64,000 bases of DNA from Toxorhynchites rutilus septentrionalis (taxonomy: Eukaryota; Arthropoda; Insecta; Diptera; Culicidae), in assembly GCF_029784135.1 (NCBI RefSeq), contig NC_073744.1:33734939-33798938 (forward strand), read 5' to 3'. Position 1 is the stretch's first letter, and every line of letters starts with the position of its first letter. A model generated the notes under the pieces. That model saw nothing but the letters and a program-made list of their open reading frames with translations, was not told where the DNA came from and searched no databases. Made by a program: the position numbers and the translations under genes. Positions 36,240 to 47,988 of this stretch are shown here, one piece after another.

Positions 36240-37522
36240 AAGGGTGTGTCACATCAAATTGCATCACGAAAAAAACGCTGTAAAAATTCGCCCAGTAGAC
36301 CGATCCTTTTGAAAATTATAGACAGTAAAATAAAAACTATTAAACAACTTTTGGAATTTTCTTTTTATTCATACTTCGAGCCCAAGCCCGTATGCTCGCA
36401 CCTTCCTCTTTACCCCGTCCATAAGGTTCTGTACAACGTCAGGTTGTAGTTTTTTTTTTAACAGAAATCCATTTTCTCTTGAAGTCCGCCTCCGATTTAA
36501 CAACTTTTGGGTTCTTCCGGAGGGCCTGCTTCATAATCGCCCAATATTTCTCTATTGGGCCAAGCTCCGGCGCGTTGGGCGGGTTCATTTTCTTTGGCAC
36601 GAAGGTGACCCCGTTGGCTTCGTACCACTCCAACACGTCCATTGAATAGTGGCACGAAGCGAGATCCGGCCAGAATATGGTCGGGCCCTCGTGCTGCTTC
36701 AATAATGGTAGTAAGCGCTTCTGTAGGCACTCCTTAAGGTAAACCTGCCCGTTTACCGTGCCGGTCATCACGAAGGGGGCGCTCCGCTTTCCGCAAGAGC
36801 AGATCGCTTGCCACACCATGTACTTTTTGGCAAACTTGGATAGTTTCTGCTTGCGAGTCTCCTCCGGAACGCTGAATTTGTCCTCTGCGGAGAAGAACAA
36901 CAGGCCCGGCAGCTGACGAAAGTCCGCTTTGACGTAGGTTTCGTCGTCCATTACCAGGCAATGCGGCTTCGTCAGCATTTCGGTGTATAGCTTCCGGGCT
37001 CGCGTCTTCCCCACCATGTTTTGCCTTTCGTCGCGGTTAGGAGCCTTCTGAACCTTGTATGTACGCAGGCCCTCCCGCTGCTTGGTCCGCTGGACGAATG
37101 AACTTGACAAATTCAGCTTATTGGTGACATCCCGGACCGAACTTCTCGGATCACGTCTAAACTGCTTAACTACGCGCTTGTGATCTTTTTCACTGACGGA
37201 GCATCCATTTTTGCCGTTCTTCACCTTCCGGTCGATGGTTAGGTTCTCGAAGTATCGTTTTAGTACTCTGCTGACCGTGGATTGGACGATTCCCAGCATC
37301 TTACCGATGTCCCGATGTGACAACTCCGGATTCTCGAAATGAATGCACAGGAATTATTCACGACGCTCTTTTTCGTTCGACGACATTTTTCCAAATTTAC
37401 GAAAAATTGACAGTGAGCTATACACTCTTATCTGATTATAAGCGAAAGCTGAAGATATAATTCCTAAAAATTAAATCTCTACAGCGTTTTTTCCGTGATG
37501 CAATTTGATGTGACACACCCTT
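36240..37522 (-). mobile_element. ITmD37E transposon copy 1, nested
   Basis: A 1,283-base element with long inverted ends (AAGGGTGTGTCACATCAAAT and on) and TA on both sides (36,238-36,239 and 37,523-37,524). It is a close relative of copy 2 at 51,204-52,501. Its position inside the pogo-like element shows that it came later. Confidence 0.93.
36369..37386 (-). pseudogene. ITmD37E transposase, copy 1, inactivated
   Basis: Nearly complete DD37E transposase of the IS630-Tc1-mariner superfamily. It has an N-terminal helix-turn-helix, MDDETYVKADF with the first Asp, WPDLASCHYS with the second, and NPPNAPELGPIEKYW with the Glu, 37 residues later. Compared with copy 2 it has a nonsense codon near the start (about 37,353) and an indel in a T-run near 36,455 that breaks the C-terminus. 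Confidence 0.9.
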
Positions 37523-38961
37523 TAGAAAACACTCCAGGCTATAAGAATCAGCATCAACATTTAAAAATATACATATAATTCCGAGATCCAGGGCTCGCCA
37601 AAGCTTAACGTCGCCAACTTGCCTCCCTCTCCCCTACCTCACAACTGAATGGAGCGAACCAAAAACTGCAATCAGTTTCCTTCTAATATTTAGTTTGATT
37701 AATATGATGATTTACCTACGAATAATAGATCTACAGTTTATTCGTTCGCAAAAGTTCTCGATGAAATGATTGTCTTCAAAATTTGCTTCACACGGTCCAC
37801 AGATTAAGGCGTGTATTTACAACTCAGAAATGCACAAATATTCTTAGTTGTAATACGCCACAAAATCAGACAACATGCGCAAACGTTTACGTTAGGCTCA
37901 ATTTAAAGCTTTACCCGACGTCCGATTGGGATAAAAAAAAACAACGAAATGTAAATATCAAACATGTCCCACGAAATGTTCTTCCTTCTAAGAAAATGGG
38001 TGCGGTACCATTTGAGAGTCGAAAAATACAAACGTCCTCCCCAGGCTGTCGTTTTGACTCCGTCGAAATGAAAATCTTGTATGCATACTAAAGCGTCCGA
38101 CCGCACCCCCAGGGGGGTTTCCGGTGAACAGAGGCAAGCGAAAATAGGAAAGCTGGAGCCACGTGGTTGAACATTGAAAATCATTTCACCGCGGCCTGCG
38201 AGGAACGCTTGTTGGAAGCTCCAGTTCAATGAGGGAATCGACCTGGTAGGTTAGTCCGATTGTAGCGGACGATGGGATTAGTGGAAAGGAAAGGATATTT
38301 GATGCTACTGTGTAACTGATGAAGCCCACCTCACAATAGCCGATTGTCCTTGTTCGTCCATTGTGTGCAGTGGGGTAGAATAAATGTTTACAGCCAACAG
38401 TGCGTTTCACACGTTCCGAATGTTGATACTCGATTTTAGGTCACTGAAATGGAATGTTCGGAACGCAGAGCATCGGAGATTAAAGTCGAACGGCGCACAG
38501 TAATCGGATAAATGTCCCACAGAAAACAACCGTGACTGCGATAGCAAACTATTACCTTGAGTACCGGACAGATGCAAGTGCGCCATTCTAACGCCTCTAA
38601 CATGCCCGGCACAAAGCTACTAAGCACTCACATTAGCATCAACGATTCAACAACGCACCGGAACAAATATACACAAACACCGTCTGCATCGGGCACCTCC
38701 GCCTTCCGATCCCTTCGTTACCAGTGGCGAATCGAATTAAAAAATCTAATTTTATAAATTAATTCGCAGCAGGTTCGCAGAGCGCAATCCGATTACGGCA
38801 GTTTACAAAATTTGCTGTTCAATTTCACTGTTTCGCTCGGAGATTTTAATTGGTTTGCCTCACCTTCGCATGGCGCCCCTTTGGATGTCCCACCCGACGG
38901 GGGGCTGAAGAAGATTGAGTTGTTCTCCAGATAGCGACCGGAACTCGATTCCGAAACTTAC

Positions 38962-39060
38962 CCGCCTTGAATAGGATAAACTAATTTGGTACGCTACTAT
39001 AAATACTATAACTTGTAAATATCTGAAAAAAGAAAACAGAAAAAAAAAGAGATTAGACAT
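38962..39060 (-). CDS. Ppn: Candidate papilin signal-peptide exon
   Basis: An ATG-started frame of 33 codons, MSNLFFFLFSF and on, ending ISLSYSRR at a strong GTAAGT donor in phase 0, the phase needed by exon 1. It is very hydrophobic, as a secretion signal should be, and joining it puts SRR directly before FFVRHKRQHG, which fits the short pro-region of insect papilins. An alternative: TTTTTTCAG at 39,023-39,031 looks like a splice acceptor, so the exon may begin at 39,022 with the start codon further upstream. It is in unique sequence 16 kb above exon 1. Confidence 0.45.
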
Positions 39061-39558
39061 CCGATGAGTTCGGTCGCGAACTTAAAACTAATTAAAATCC
39101 CACACAGACACTTTGCACACAGCAGTTTTTGCCGCGCCCCCCTTAACACAACCACCATCTTTGAAAGCATCATCGGTTGAAGTTTCATCGAAAAATTTGC
39201 ATCAACCGCAAATCTCCAGTCTCACGGTCATTTCAGGACACTCCACTCCCCCCCGGAAGAACACCTTGCAGTCCATTTGGTTGCTGAATGGATATCTGGT
39301 AGCACCCATGACGGCGGGAAAGGGACTTTTTCGAATGCATGTGGGGGACGATGATATTGTGTAAAGAGTCGAGTTTTTCAATTATGTCAAGTGCTTTCAT
39401 TTACGCTACTTTGCCCTAAATAAATTGCTTTCGGTCCAAGTTTTCGTTGTTTTGTGACCCTTTTTTCGGGGATAGAAGAGGGGGATGTTGAATAAAAAAA
39501 CAACTCTTTACTTCCGATGTGACGCTGGGATGCTTTGTGCGAGAGTTCCATTGTTCTG

Positions 39559-39577
39559 CGTGTGTGTGTGTGTGTGG
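39559..39577. repeat. GT microsatellite
   Basis: A short run of GT dinucleotides in otherwise unique sequence. Confidence 0.9.
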
Positions 39578-40596
39578 GTGTAGGTCGTTGGGTTACATGA
39601 AGGTGTGAAGAATAGATACATATTCAGCTTGTTCAACTTCCCGGTGAGTTTGAAGGATGATTGTTGGGAAACAAATAGGAAGCATATCAGAGCGGTGGAT
39701 TTAGGACGAGCAGCAGCAGAAAATCAAATTAAAACAAGTGGTGTTGTTCTGTTGTGTAGTGTACTTTACCAGAAATGGAAACCGATGTCAAATGTGTTTG
39801 CTGTGCGGAAGTCGATTTTGCGTTTAGTGGGTGCCTAACTGCAAATAAACTTTTCGGCTATTATCACGGACATCCTCTATATCGAAAGCAGGTGCTTTAA
39901 ATAAAGGATAACACGATTTTTTAAGGTAATGAGCAGTCCAAGACCGGTAGGCTCATATTGTTGTTCATGCAGAACATATTGTATGTTGGCACCGAAAAAA
40001 AATATTCCGTTCATTTTATCCTGTAGCCAATATCATTTTCCTTTGCGACTGCATTGTTAGAAAAAATTCAAGGCACAAGAAAAAGAAATTTGAAAATAGA
40101 AACCAAAAAGTACACAAAAAAAAAAGAACTTAAGGTCCTGTACGACATTTCAATACATATATATTGAAGTTGGAATGAACAATTTCTTCTTCGGCTTTGA
40201 TTAGTTATCCAATTAATAATGAGCGCACCGCTAATCGAAAGGCGTTTTTGAAAACTTTTTTGAAGTCGATGCAAAAAAAACTATGCTCTTCTGGAGTGGA
40301 TCGACTCTCTGAGTGGTAAATTGAAACTACTGGTTTTACGCGCCACAGGGGACAGTGTCATTCTCTAGAACAAATTCGAAACACACATTTCGAATAAGAA
40401 AAAAAACTTCAGAAGAATAAAACATTTCTGAGAATGAAAAAAAACGATTCAAAGGAATACAAGGAAAATGAACACGAAATGATGGAACGAAAAATGAAAC
40501 AACGTTGCAAAAAAAGGAAAAGTCAGTAGGGAATTAGTTATGTTTTCATTAGAAAATATAAAGCAAATTTTTGAAAAAAATCATTGAAAAAAAATT

Positions 40597-41862
40597 GTTT
40601 TTTTTTTTTTATCCAAAATATATATTTTTATTAAGGCTCATATGGCGTCAACCTGACGGGGCCGGGAGTTCAATATTTCGACAATGTTTGCCTTATAACT
40701 ATGTTAGTAATATGTAACCGATTACTCGCGGTTGACTCGAGGTTAGTATTACAAGTGTTTTCGTAATTGTGATGTTGCTGTCTTCAATGATCTGTACCTG
40801 TGCCCGACACGGGATACTTCCTATTGGGATGCAGCTGACCATTAATCAGCAACGCCCTCCTAGTCTGTACCCCATATCTAGCGTGGTGCGTCTTCTCGAG
40901 GAATCCAGGATAGAATGGTCACTAGCCGACGCAATCATCAGCTCGTGTAGAGTTGTCATGAGCGGTACAACCTTTGGCTTTTGTTGAATCATCAGTGGAC
41001 TGCACAACCTATGGCACGTGTATCTGTAAAGAGTGTGTGTATGTATTGCCGCGACTAAGTAAAAGTTTATAGATCGGATAGGAGGGATACGAAACAGGGA
41101 CACAACGAAGGAAAATTCATTAAACGTTGACATCGGCGTTTCTGAGGAATAGGTATAGATGAAGCAGAAGATCAGGATCACGGCTACCTAAGATATCCCG
41201 GACGGGGATATCCGATTGTCTGCCTTTTACTCTCAGTGCTCTAGAGAGCTGAGAGCGAGCAGCATGGAACCGGATACACGACCAGACAATATGCTCGATG
41301 TCGTGGTAGCCATCGCCACAATCACAAAGATTGTTTGCTGCGAGCCCAATGCGATAGAGATGCGCGTTTAGGTTGTAGTGATTGGACATAAGCCGAGATA
41401 TCACGCGAATGAAATCACGACCGACATTCAATCCCTTAAACCAAGCTTTCGTCGAAACCTTAGGGATAATCGTGTGTAACCAACGACCGAACTCAACTTC
41501 ACTCCACATGCGCTGCCAACTAACGAGTGTGTCCTGACGAGGAATGTGAAAAAATTCGTTATAAGCAATTTGCCTTTCAAAAAGTGAGCTTTCTGAAGCG
41601 CCCACCTTAGCTAGCGAGTCCGCTTTCTCATTCCCCGGAATCGAGCAATGCGAGGGAACCCATGCTAAGGTAATCTTGAATAATTTTTCGACCAAAACAC
41701 TCAATAGATGTCTTATTCTTGTTAGGAAATAAGATGAGCGTTTATCAACTTTCATTGAGCGGATTGCCTCTATTGAGCTGAGACTGTCTGAAAAAATAAA
41801 ATAATGGTCGATGGGCAATGTTTCAATGATCCCTAAAGCGTAGTATATCGCACCCAGTTCAG
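40597..41862 (-). mobile_element. I-clade LINE, 5'-truncated copy
   Basis: The reverse-orientation 3' end of the same LINE family as the copy at 57.2-62.1 kb, with poly(A) tail (T-run 40,597-40,610) and shared 3' UTR (GCTCATATGGCGTCAACCTG). It stops at 41,862 within RNase H and joins the foldback element. Confidence 0.92.
41120..41862 (-). pseudogene. LINE RNase H and C-terminal fragment
   Basis: Encodes most of a LINE-type RNase H (AELGAIYYALGI with catalytic Glu, FSDSLSSIEAI with Asp, LAWVPSHCSIPGNEKADSLA with the final His and Asp) and the C-terminal region with the Cys motif CDCGDGYHDIEHIVWSC. The frame is open to its natural stop. It differs from the 60-61 kb copy by only a few residues, so both are fairly young. 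Confidence 0.9.
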
Positions 41863-41864
41863 CA

Positions 41865-42460
41865 TAAAAATTTATTTTTCTCGAAAACATGTTTTTTTTA
41901 AACTCTAATAGAATAAATATGAATAGCCCATACAATTTTTAACAAGTCACTCATACATCGGAAGATGGGCATTTACAGGGAAAAAGTTTTTCGAACATCA
42001 ACTTTTTCATGTTTTTCTTTGGAAAATTACTATTAATGTTTAATAATTATCACGATTTACATACTCTGTTAACTTTTTTTCTTTTCAGAAACATGCCAAG
42101 AACATGGCAAACGCGAGAATTTACACACAAAAATGTAACGAGTAAAATATATTTGTTTTCAGGGATTTCCATACCAAAATGCCTTATATTCCCGAAACTG
42201 TAAAGGATAGAAAGTTGACGTCTTCGACGAAAGTTCATATTTTAATAAGATCTAAAACTTTGTCGAATACACTATCTTGACTTTGAACAAAATTAGGATA
42301 AGTTGTAATTTTTTCAAAGAAAACATGAAAAAGTTGTTGTTAGGAAAACTTTTTTCCCTGTAAAAGTGCCCACCTTCCGATGTACGGACGAAATTGGAAA
42401 TTGAACGGCCTATTCATATAATTTTTTATGAGAATTTTAAAAAAATACATTGAGTTTTGA
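41865..42460. repeat. Foldback element with long inverted arms
   Basis: Arms at about 41,890-42,027 and 42,316-42,455 are inverted copies; the block CATCGGAAGATGGGCATTTA pairs with its near-complement at about 42,360-42,380, and CAACTTTTTCATGTTTTTCT ends the arm. Left and right both pass through TATGAATAGCC/GGCC. The centre has no coding content. Confidence 0.75.
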
Positions 42461-43549
42461 TTTTTAAAATACTTTTTTTAGCGAATTTTTTTTCCAAATT
42501 TTTTTTTCCAACAATTTTCATCATCAAATGACCAATTAAAATAACGACGGATTTTTCAAAAGGGCGTATTCAAAATCAAACTCAAAATCCAGATTGCTGT
42601 CAAAATATGATGTTTGACAAAGTGAACCAACTATTCATAAAAATAGCATTTTAAATACACTGTCGGAAAATCTCACAAAAAATTAAATTTAGTATCAAAA
42701 ACTTTTATGTCTGAGAACAACCCCCCTTATATATTTTTATTAGAAAAAAATTCTAATTTAACTAATTTGACGTATAGTGTAGCTGTGTCGGACTCACCAA
42801 AATGGATATATAAATTTTTGAGTATTAATGAAATTTCTAAATACTTTGTGAAATGAAGAAAAAAATATTTGAGCATGATTTTAATTATATTAAATTGGTT
42901 ATGTCTCGACAACGGTTATTCCTAGGTTAAAATATTTGGTAAAGTTTTTCATGTTGAATCGCATCTAGATTCAATTTTTCGTATTATTTTTCTTAAATGG
43001 TTACGATGTCACAAAGTTTTAAAATTCAATATTTAAAAGAAAATCATTTCTCCATTTTGGTTATTAGTTAATTAAAAATGTTTTTCAATAAAAAAAACAA
43101 AAAAAATCGGGTTGTTTGCGATATAAAAGTTTTTGATACAGGACGGACTCGATTACATAAAGTCTTCGATTGTTTTTTTCACTGTACCGTTCTGAATCAT
43201 ATTTCGGACACTTTGTTCTAATATCTTGAAATGGTCCATGCATTGATGATATAACTGCATGTTTTTCTAGTGATATTCTCTTACTTTACACTCACAATAA
43301 CAAGAATATTGTGTTGTATTTGGCATATTTAGTCTTGGACATCTTATGGTCCTGTAAGGGTTAAAGAAGAATTCATTCGTCCCCTTAAAGCGGTAAAATA
43401 CCTCCCTCATTAAAAAAAAATCCGAATTCTCTCAGGAGGTGACAGAGGATCATATTTGATATATATATATATATATGTTCGAATTCCAGCAATGACAGAA
43501 TTATTGAACTTTTTTCTCTGTTTCAAGCTCTGTTTGCCTGAAACTGGTT
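42461..43549. other. AT-rich spacer
   Basis: Very AT-rich, with no gene recognised. A small fragment at 43,139-43,175 (GGACGGACTCGATTACATA) resembles the end of the pogo-like MITE at 47.1 kb. Confidence 0.5.
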
Positions 43550-43553
43550 TTAA

Positions 43554-44284
43554 GGGGGTATTCTAGTGTAGAGACACGAATTTCAGACGTTTTTTCGAAC
43601 TCCGTAAAAATAAAACAAAGAATATTTTTACTATCCATTATATCATTATTCGTTTATCTACCAGTTAACCGCTACCGTTAAAACAAAAATAGAACGGAAA
43701 AAAAATATTCATAATTAGAATAGTTACATGCTGGTGAAGTGAGGGTGTTCAAAAAAAATTGTGCCATGGCACGATTCCAGTTCTTCTGGTTATCTGAAAC
43801 AAAAAAATCGAACAGATTCTGAATCAGTAAAGATGTCGCTATGGCATGAACCTCGGACAAGTCAAAAACATGGGTTTTAACAAAATGGCGGCCGTTGAAA
43901 ACAAAAATGCTGTTTAAAACGTTTTTTTTGCGTTTACCGATTTTTTAAAAATAGTAAAATTAAAAAGCTATAATTTTTTATTGGTTCATGCGATAGAGAG
44001 ATGTATGCAGATTATTTTCATATAAATTTGACATAAATCGGTTCAGTAGAACTTGAGATATCGTGTACGCCAGTTAGAAAAAAACTAGTTCCGAGAGAAA
44101 CGCGTTTGAAGTTCATTGTGATGGCCGTAACAGGTTAGATACCACATCACTAAGATGGCTCTAACTAGGTAAATAATAGGATTTTCGATAAGTCCTTTCT
44201 AGAGTATATTCTTGAATGCCTAAACTACAGAAATATGGTAAAAAAAATTTCGATTTTTTCAGATTTCTAGACTAGAATACCCCC
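43554..44284 (-). mobile_element. TTAA MITE, copy 3
   Basis: Complete copy in the opposite orientation to copy 1. TTAA lies at 43,550-43,553 and 44,285-44,288, with ends GGGGGTATTCTAGT on both sides. The interior is nearly the same as copy 1 (for example the reverse complement of GGCCGCCATTTTGTTAAAAC), so the two are of similar, recent age. Confidence 0.9.
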
Positions 44285-44288
44285 TTAA

Positions 44289-44702
44289 TTCAAAAATCAC
44301 GCTACGAAAGACAATTCTGTTGCTTCCATTTGAAAGATGAGAAAATTTAATACAGGATACAGTTGTTTTCAATGTGGTTTTCGTAATTTTATCCAAAACA
44401 TTCATAATAAACTTGAATGTATATAAATCCAATTGAAGCCCTCTAACCACTATACAATTTGTTCTTTGACACCCAAATTCTATCTTTTTTTTTTAATTCC
44501 GCTGCAATTTCATTTGAAACAATTTCAAAATATTCCAACTATAATCTATTAAAATCATGATTTTTACTCCACTGTACTCATAAAAGCTCATTAACTTTCA
44601 ATTCAACTTTGAAATATTTAATTTTCGCTTGAAGCAAGTCATTTTTGAAATATGAAAAAAATATACATTTTTTACAATTGTATATAATCAAGTCCAAAAT
44701 TG
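44289..44702. other. AT-rich spacer
   Basis: No feature recognised between the TTAA MITE and the mariner derivative. Confidence 0.5.
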
Positions 44703-44704
44703 TA

Positions 44705-45156
44705 TAAGGTGTACCGGTAACTTACTTCGGTTTCACAACAGATGGCGTAACTTGATCATTATTCCAGTGAATCAAATTTCCAGACATTCGTTGGAAAGCT
44801 ACTGTCATTGCGCGTCTTTTTCAGTATAAACACGTAGTTTTTTGCCACTTTGAATATGTCGAATTTCGAACCAACGAGACAATGCTCGGCTGCATGTCGC
44901 GAAACCGATCAAAACATACTTGGAAACGCTGAAATGTGTGGTCTTATCCCGCCCGCCGAATTCTCCAGACATTGCTCCGTCCGATTACTACCTTTTTGCA
45001 ACATGACCTGGTTGAACAGCACTTCTCCAATCAAAAATGCGATCGATTCGTGGTTAGTAGACAAAACGGCCGATTGTTTCCGCAAAGGGAACCATTTTTG
45101 CAGAATAAAGCATTAATTTTTGAAACAAAAACAAAGAAACTTACCAGTACTCCTAC
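44705..45156 (+). mobile_element. Mariner deletion derivative (MITE)
   Basis: 452 bases with TA on both sides (44,703-44,704 and 45,157-45,158) and the same inverted ends as the mariner at 1.4 kb (AAGGTGTACCGGTAACTTAC on the left). It keeps about 190 bases of the 5' end and some 250 bases from the 3' coding end (codons like those for DIAPSDYYLF near 44,965), the middle being deleted. It cannot encode transposase but keeps the ends needed for movement. Confidence 0.9.
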
Positions 45157-45165
45157 TATATAATT

Positions 45166-46300
45166 GAATCTATATATATAAAAATGGATTTCTGTCTGTC
45201 TGTCTGATTCTCGGAAACTACTAAACCGATCGACATGGAAATTGATATGTAGGGGTTTTTGGGGTCGGGGAAGGTTTTGATGATATAGTTCGAGACCCCT
45301 CCCCCTCTCTTAGGGGGGCTGCCATACAAATGAAACACAAATTTCTGCATTACTCGACGAATAATCGAGCAAATGAAACCAAATTTGGCATATGGAGGTT
45401 TTAGGGTGCGATAAATGTTTCTATGGTGGCAAGACACTCCACCCCTCCCTCTAAGGGGAGGCTGCCATACAAATTTGTACATTACTCGAGAATTAATGAA
45501 ACAAATGAAACCAAATTAGGCACATGGGAATTTTAGGGTGCAATAAATGTTTCTATGGTGATTAGACAATCCACCCCCCTCTCCAAGGGGGGCTACCATA
45601 CAAATGAAATTCAAATTTGTGCATTACTCGAGAATTAATCAAGAAAATGAAACGAAATTTGGCATGTAGAGGTTTAAGGACGCAATAAATGTTTCTACGG
45701 CGGTTAGACATCCCACCCCCTCTCTCTCTGGAGGGCGGGGGTTTGGCGCTATCATACAAATGAAACACAAATTTCTGCATAACGAGAATTAATCAAGCAA
45801 ATGAAACCAAATTCGGCATGCGAAGGTTTTAGGGTCACGAAACGTTTCCATGGTAAATAGACACTCCTCCGCTCTCTCTGAGGAGTGGGGGGGGGGTTAT
45901 TACTGCCATACAAATGAAGCATACATTTCTGCATAATTAAAGAACTAATCAAGCAAACGGAACCAAACTTGGCATGGGGCAAGAAACATTTCTAAGGAGG
46001 TTCAACATTCCTCCCACCTTTCTAAGGGGGGGCTGCCATAGAAATGAAACACAAATTTATGCGTAACTCGAGAACTAATCAAGAAAATGGAACCAAATTT
46101 GGCATATGGAGGTTTTAAGGAGCAATAATTGTTTTATGGTGGTTTGACACTCCTTTCCCCTCTCTAAAGAGAGTTGGTTGCTGAACAACTCGAGAACTAA
46201 TCAAACAAATGGAATGAAACATAGCATATAGTGGTTTAAGGGATCGATAAACGTTTACGAGTAAACTAGACAAGCACTTCATCGCTTTGTAGAAGTATAT
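45166..46300 (+). mobile_element. Helentron-like end with minisatellite, about 6-7 units
   Basis: Opens with a TATATATAAAAATGGATTTC stretch and a (TCTG)n run, a familiar terminal block of insect rolling-circle elements. Units of about 128-156 bases follow, each marked by CCATACAAATGAAAC (near 45,323, 45,597, 45,753, 45,907 and 46,035, with variants between) and a run of Cs and Gs. The units differ by point changes and small indels. No protein is encoded. The unit also occurs in the papilin intron at 22.0-22.2 kb. Confidence 0.72.
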
Positions 46301-46377
46301 AAGTTCTATGAAGTATAAAGTTCTATGCGTATCCTGGGGACAAACGATTCATAACTTTCGTTTTCATGAGTTTGTGT

Positions 46378-46667
46378 TTAACACGTTAAGCCCATCGTCG
46401 GTTCCTTGGGGCCGACGTTGAGCTTTTTAGTAGGAAAGCGCTGACTGACTGGGACTGACAGTTACAAAATAATAAAATGAAAATATATACGGTTTGTTTT
46501 CTGATGTTTTACAAAATGTTATTACTTTCTAGTCGAAATTCTGTCTATTTTCTATTTATACAATAAGTATCTCTGGGAACAGGGACCGACACTGATATTG
46601 TGTACACGCTCTTGATGCGGACTGGATGGAAAGCGAATCAAGAAAAAATCGAGGCTTAACGTGTTAA
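46378..46667. mobile_element. piggyBac-type MITE, perfect ends
   Basis: 290 bases bounded by TTAACACGTTAAGCC and its exact reverse complement. The outer TTAA on each side fits a piggyBac target duplication. There is no coding sequence. The sequence is unrelated to the 0.7 kb TTAA MITEs. Confidence 0.85.
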
Positions 46668-46839
46668 TAAAATGTAGTTATGTAATGTAATGTAATATTA
46701 CATTTCTTCTCCGTGACAATAGTTTCCCATTCACGAGACATTTAAAATTTGATCTTTTTTTCAAACCGTGTTAATGTATCAATTGACCCATAATCTCAAT
46801 GAGATCTTTTGATATACAATATATTTCACTAATTAGAAA

Positions 46840-47066
46840 TCCATTGGATTTTTATTTTGTTTCAAACAACCAGAAGAGCTGAAATCTGGTAAGCACTCTT
46901 TTCATGGTTCTCCCTAGCTCATAAAAAAATAATAATTTTGTAGTTTCAAACGATAATAAATATATAAAATAATAAAATTATGGATAGTAAAAATTTGTTT
47001 TATTTATTCAGACCTCCAAAAAATGTTCGAAATTCGCGTCTTTACACTAGAATAGCCTATTAAAGA
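46840..47066 (+). mobile_element. TTAA MITE, diverged partial copy 4
   Basis: The right half of the 0.7 kb MITE family in degenerate form: TTTTGTTTCAAACAACCAGAAG, ATGGATAGTAAAAAT and the end ACTAGAATAGCCTATTAA are recognisable. The left half is missing or too diverged to follow. Confidence 0.65.
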
Positions 47067-47094
47067 ACTGCATGGATAGAAAAGAAAGAGTATA

Positions 47095-47986
47095 CAGGTC
47101 GGACTCGATTATATACAGACTCGATTATATGTGATTCGATTATATAAAATTTTGGACTCGATTATATTCAGTTAGGAAAAAAATATTTTTTTTATATTTT
47201 AAATATGACTTATTTCAAGAAGAAATGTAACCTTCCAACGTTAAGGTGTAATTTAAGTGGCTATAACATGTACAGTGTGGTAAAAATCGTGATTTTTGAA
47301 GATTTTGATTGAATTTTCACCAAGATTTGTTTATATCGATATTGCAGCCAAATTAAGAACGATAGAAGTTCGGTGTCAAAGAACAAATTGCAGAACGTTT
47401 AAAAAGCTTCAATTTAATTGATAAATACAATCTAGTTTAATATAATTTTTTAGGATGAAATTAATAATAACACATTATAAATAATTAACTTTTATGTTTT
47501 TCACTTCCAAAATGTTATTAAAATCCACTTATTTAGATGTTCCACTACTATATCCTGTACTAAATTTTCTCATCTTTCAAATGAACGCAACAAAATCGTC
47601 TTCTGCGTACTATGCGTACGTCTGCGTAGCGTACTATGTAATGTAGAGCCAGTTTGAGGCAACAGAGTCCGAAACAAAAAAAAAGGTTCTATACTCTGTC
47701 ATTGTTTAAATTCGAACATTTCAACATTTTCTTAGAAGTTTTTTTTTTCATCAGATATGATCGTCTATCACCTTCTGAAAGAATCCGGATAAATTTATTT
47801 TTTTCATGTGAGAAAGGTGTTTTCTGACTTTAAGGGGTTGAATCAAAACCCAAATTCCTCTTTAATATTCAAAAACAAAAAATACATACAAAAAAAAACG
47901 AAAAACACAAAATTTTTTTTTGACCCGATTATATACAGGATTCGATTATATACAATCAAAAACTGTATATAATCGAGTCCGCACTG
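47095..47986. mobile_element. Pogo-like MITE, 892 bases
   Basis: TA-flanked (47,093-47,094 and 47,987-47,988) with inverted ends CAGGTCGGACTCGATTATAT and CAGTGCGGACTCGATTATAT. CAGT-type ends and a TA target fit the pogo/Tigger group. The GACTCGATTATATA motif repeats several times just inside each end. No reading frame of note. A partial copy lies inside the Tigger remnant at 56.2 kb. Confidence 0.82.
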
Positions 47987-47988
47987 TA

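Larger units (their letters stand above)
35019..37634 (+). mobile_element. Pogo-like transposon with Psq-type transposase, host to a nested element
   Basis: TA at 35,017-35,018 and 37,635-37,636 flanks inverted ends of about 24 bases that include GAGGGAGGCAAGTTGGCGA. The same GGCAAGTTGGCGA motif recurs inside both ends: near 35,046 and 35,387 forward, and near 36,120 and 36,145 reversed. It encodes a decayed pogo-like transposase on the plus strand. A 1,283-base ITmD37E transposon (36,240-37,522) has inserted into it. Confidence 0.8.
37637..40596. other. Mostly unique sequence around the candidate papilin first exon
   Basis: No transposon recognised across 3 kb. It contains the candidate signal-peptide exon at 38,962-39,060 and a GT microsatellite near 39,559-39,577. 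The papilin promoter might lie near or above 39.1 kb if that exon is right, but no clear TATA or initiator context was identified. Confidence 0.45.

Noticed and set aside
38860..38961. Continuation of the candidate signal-peptide frame past the GTAAGT
   Set aside because: The frame stays open to 38,860, but the strong donor in the right phase and the loss of hydrophobic character after it suggest that this part is intron.
45250..46200. CRISPR-like repeated units
   Set aside because: Units are adjacent without distinct spacers, diverge from one another, and sit in a Helentron-like element in a eukaryotic genome.
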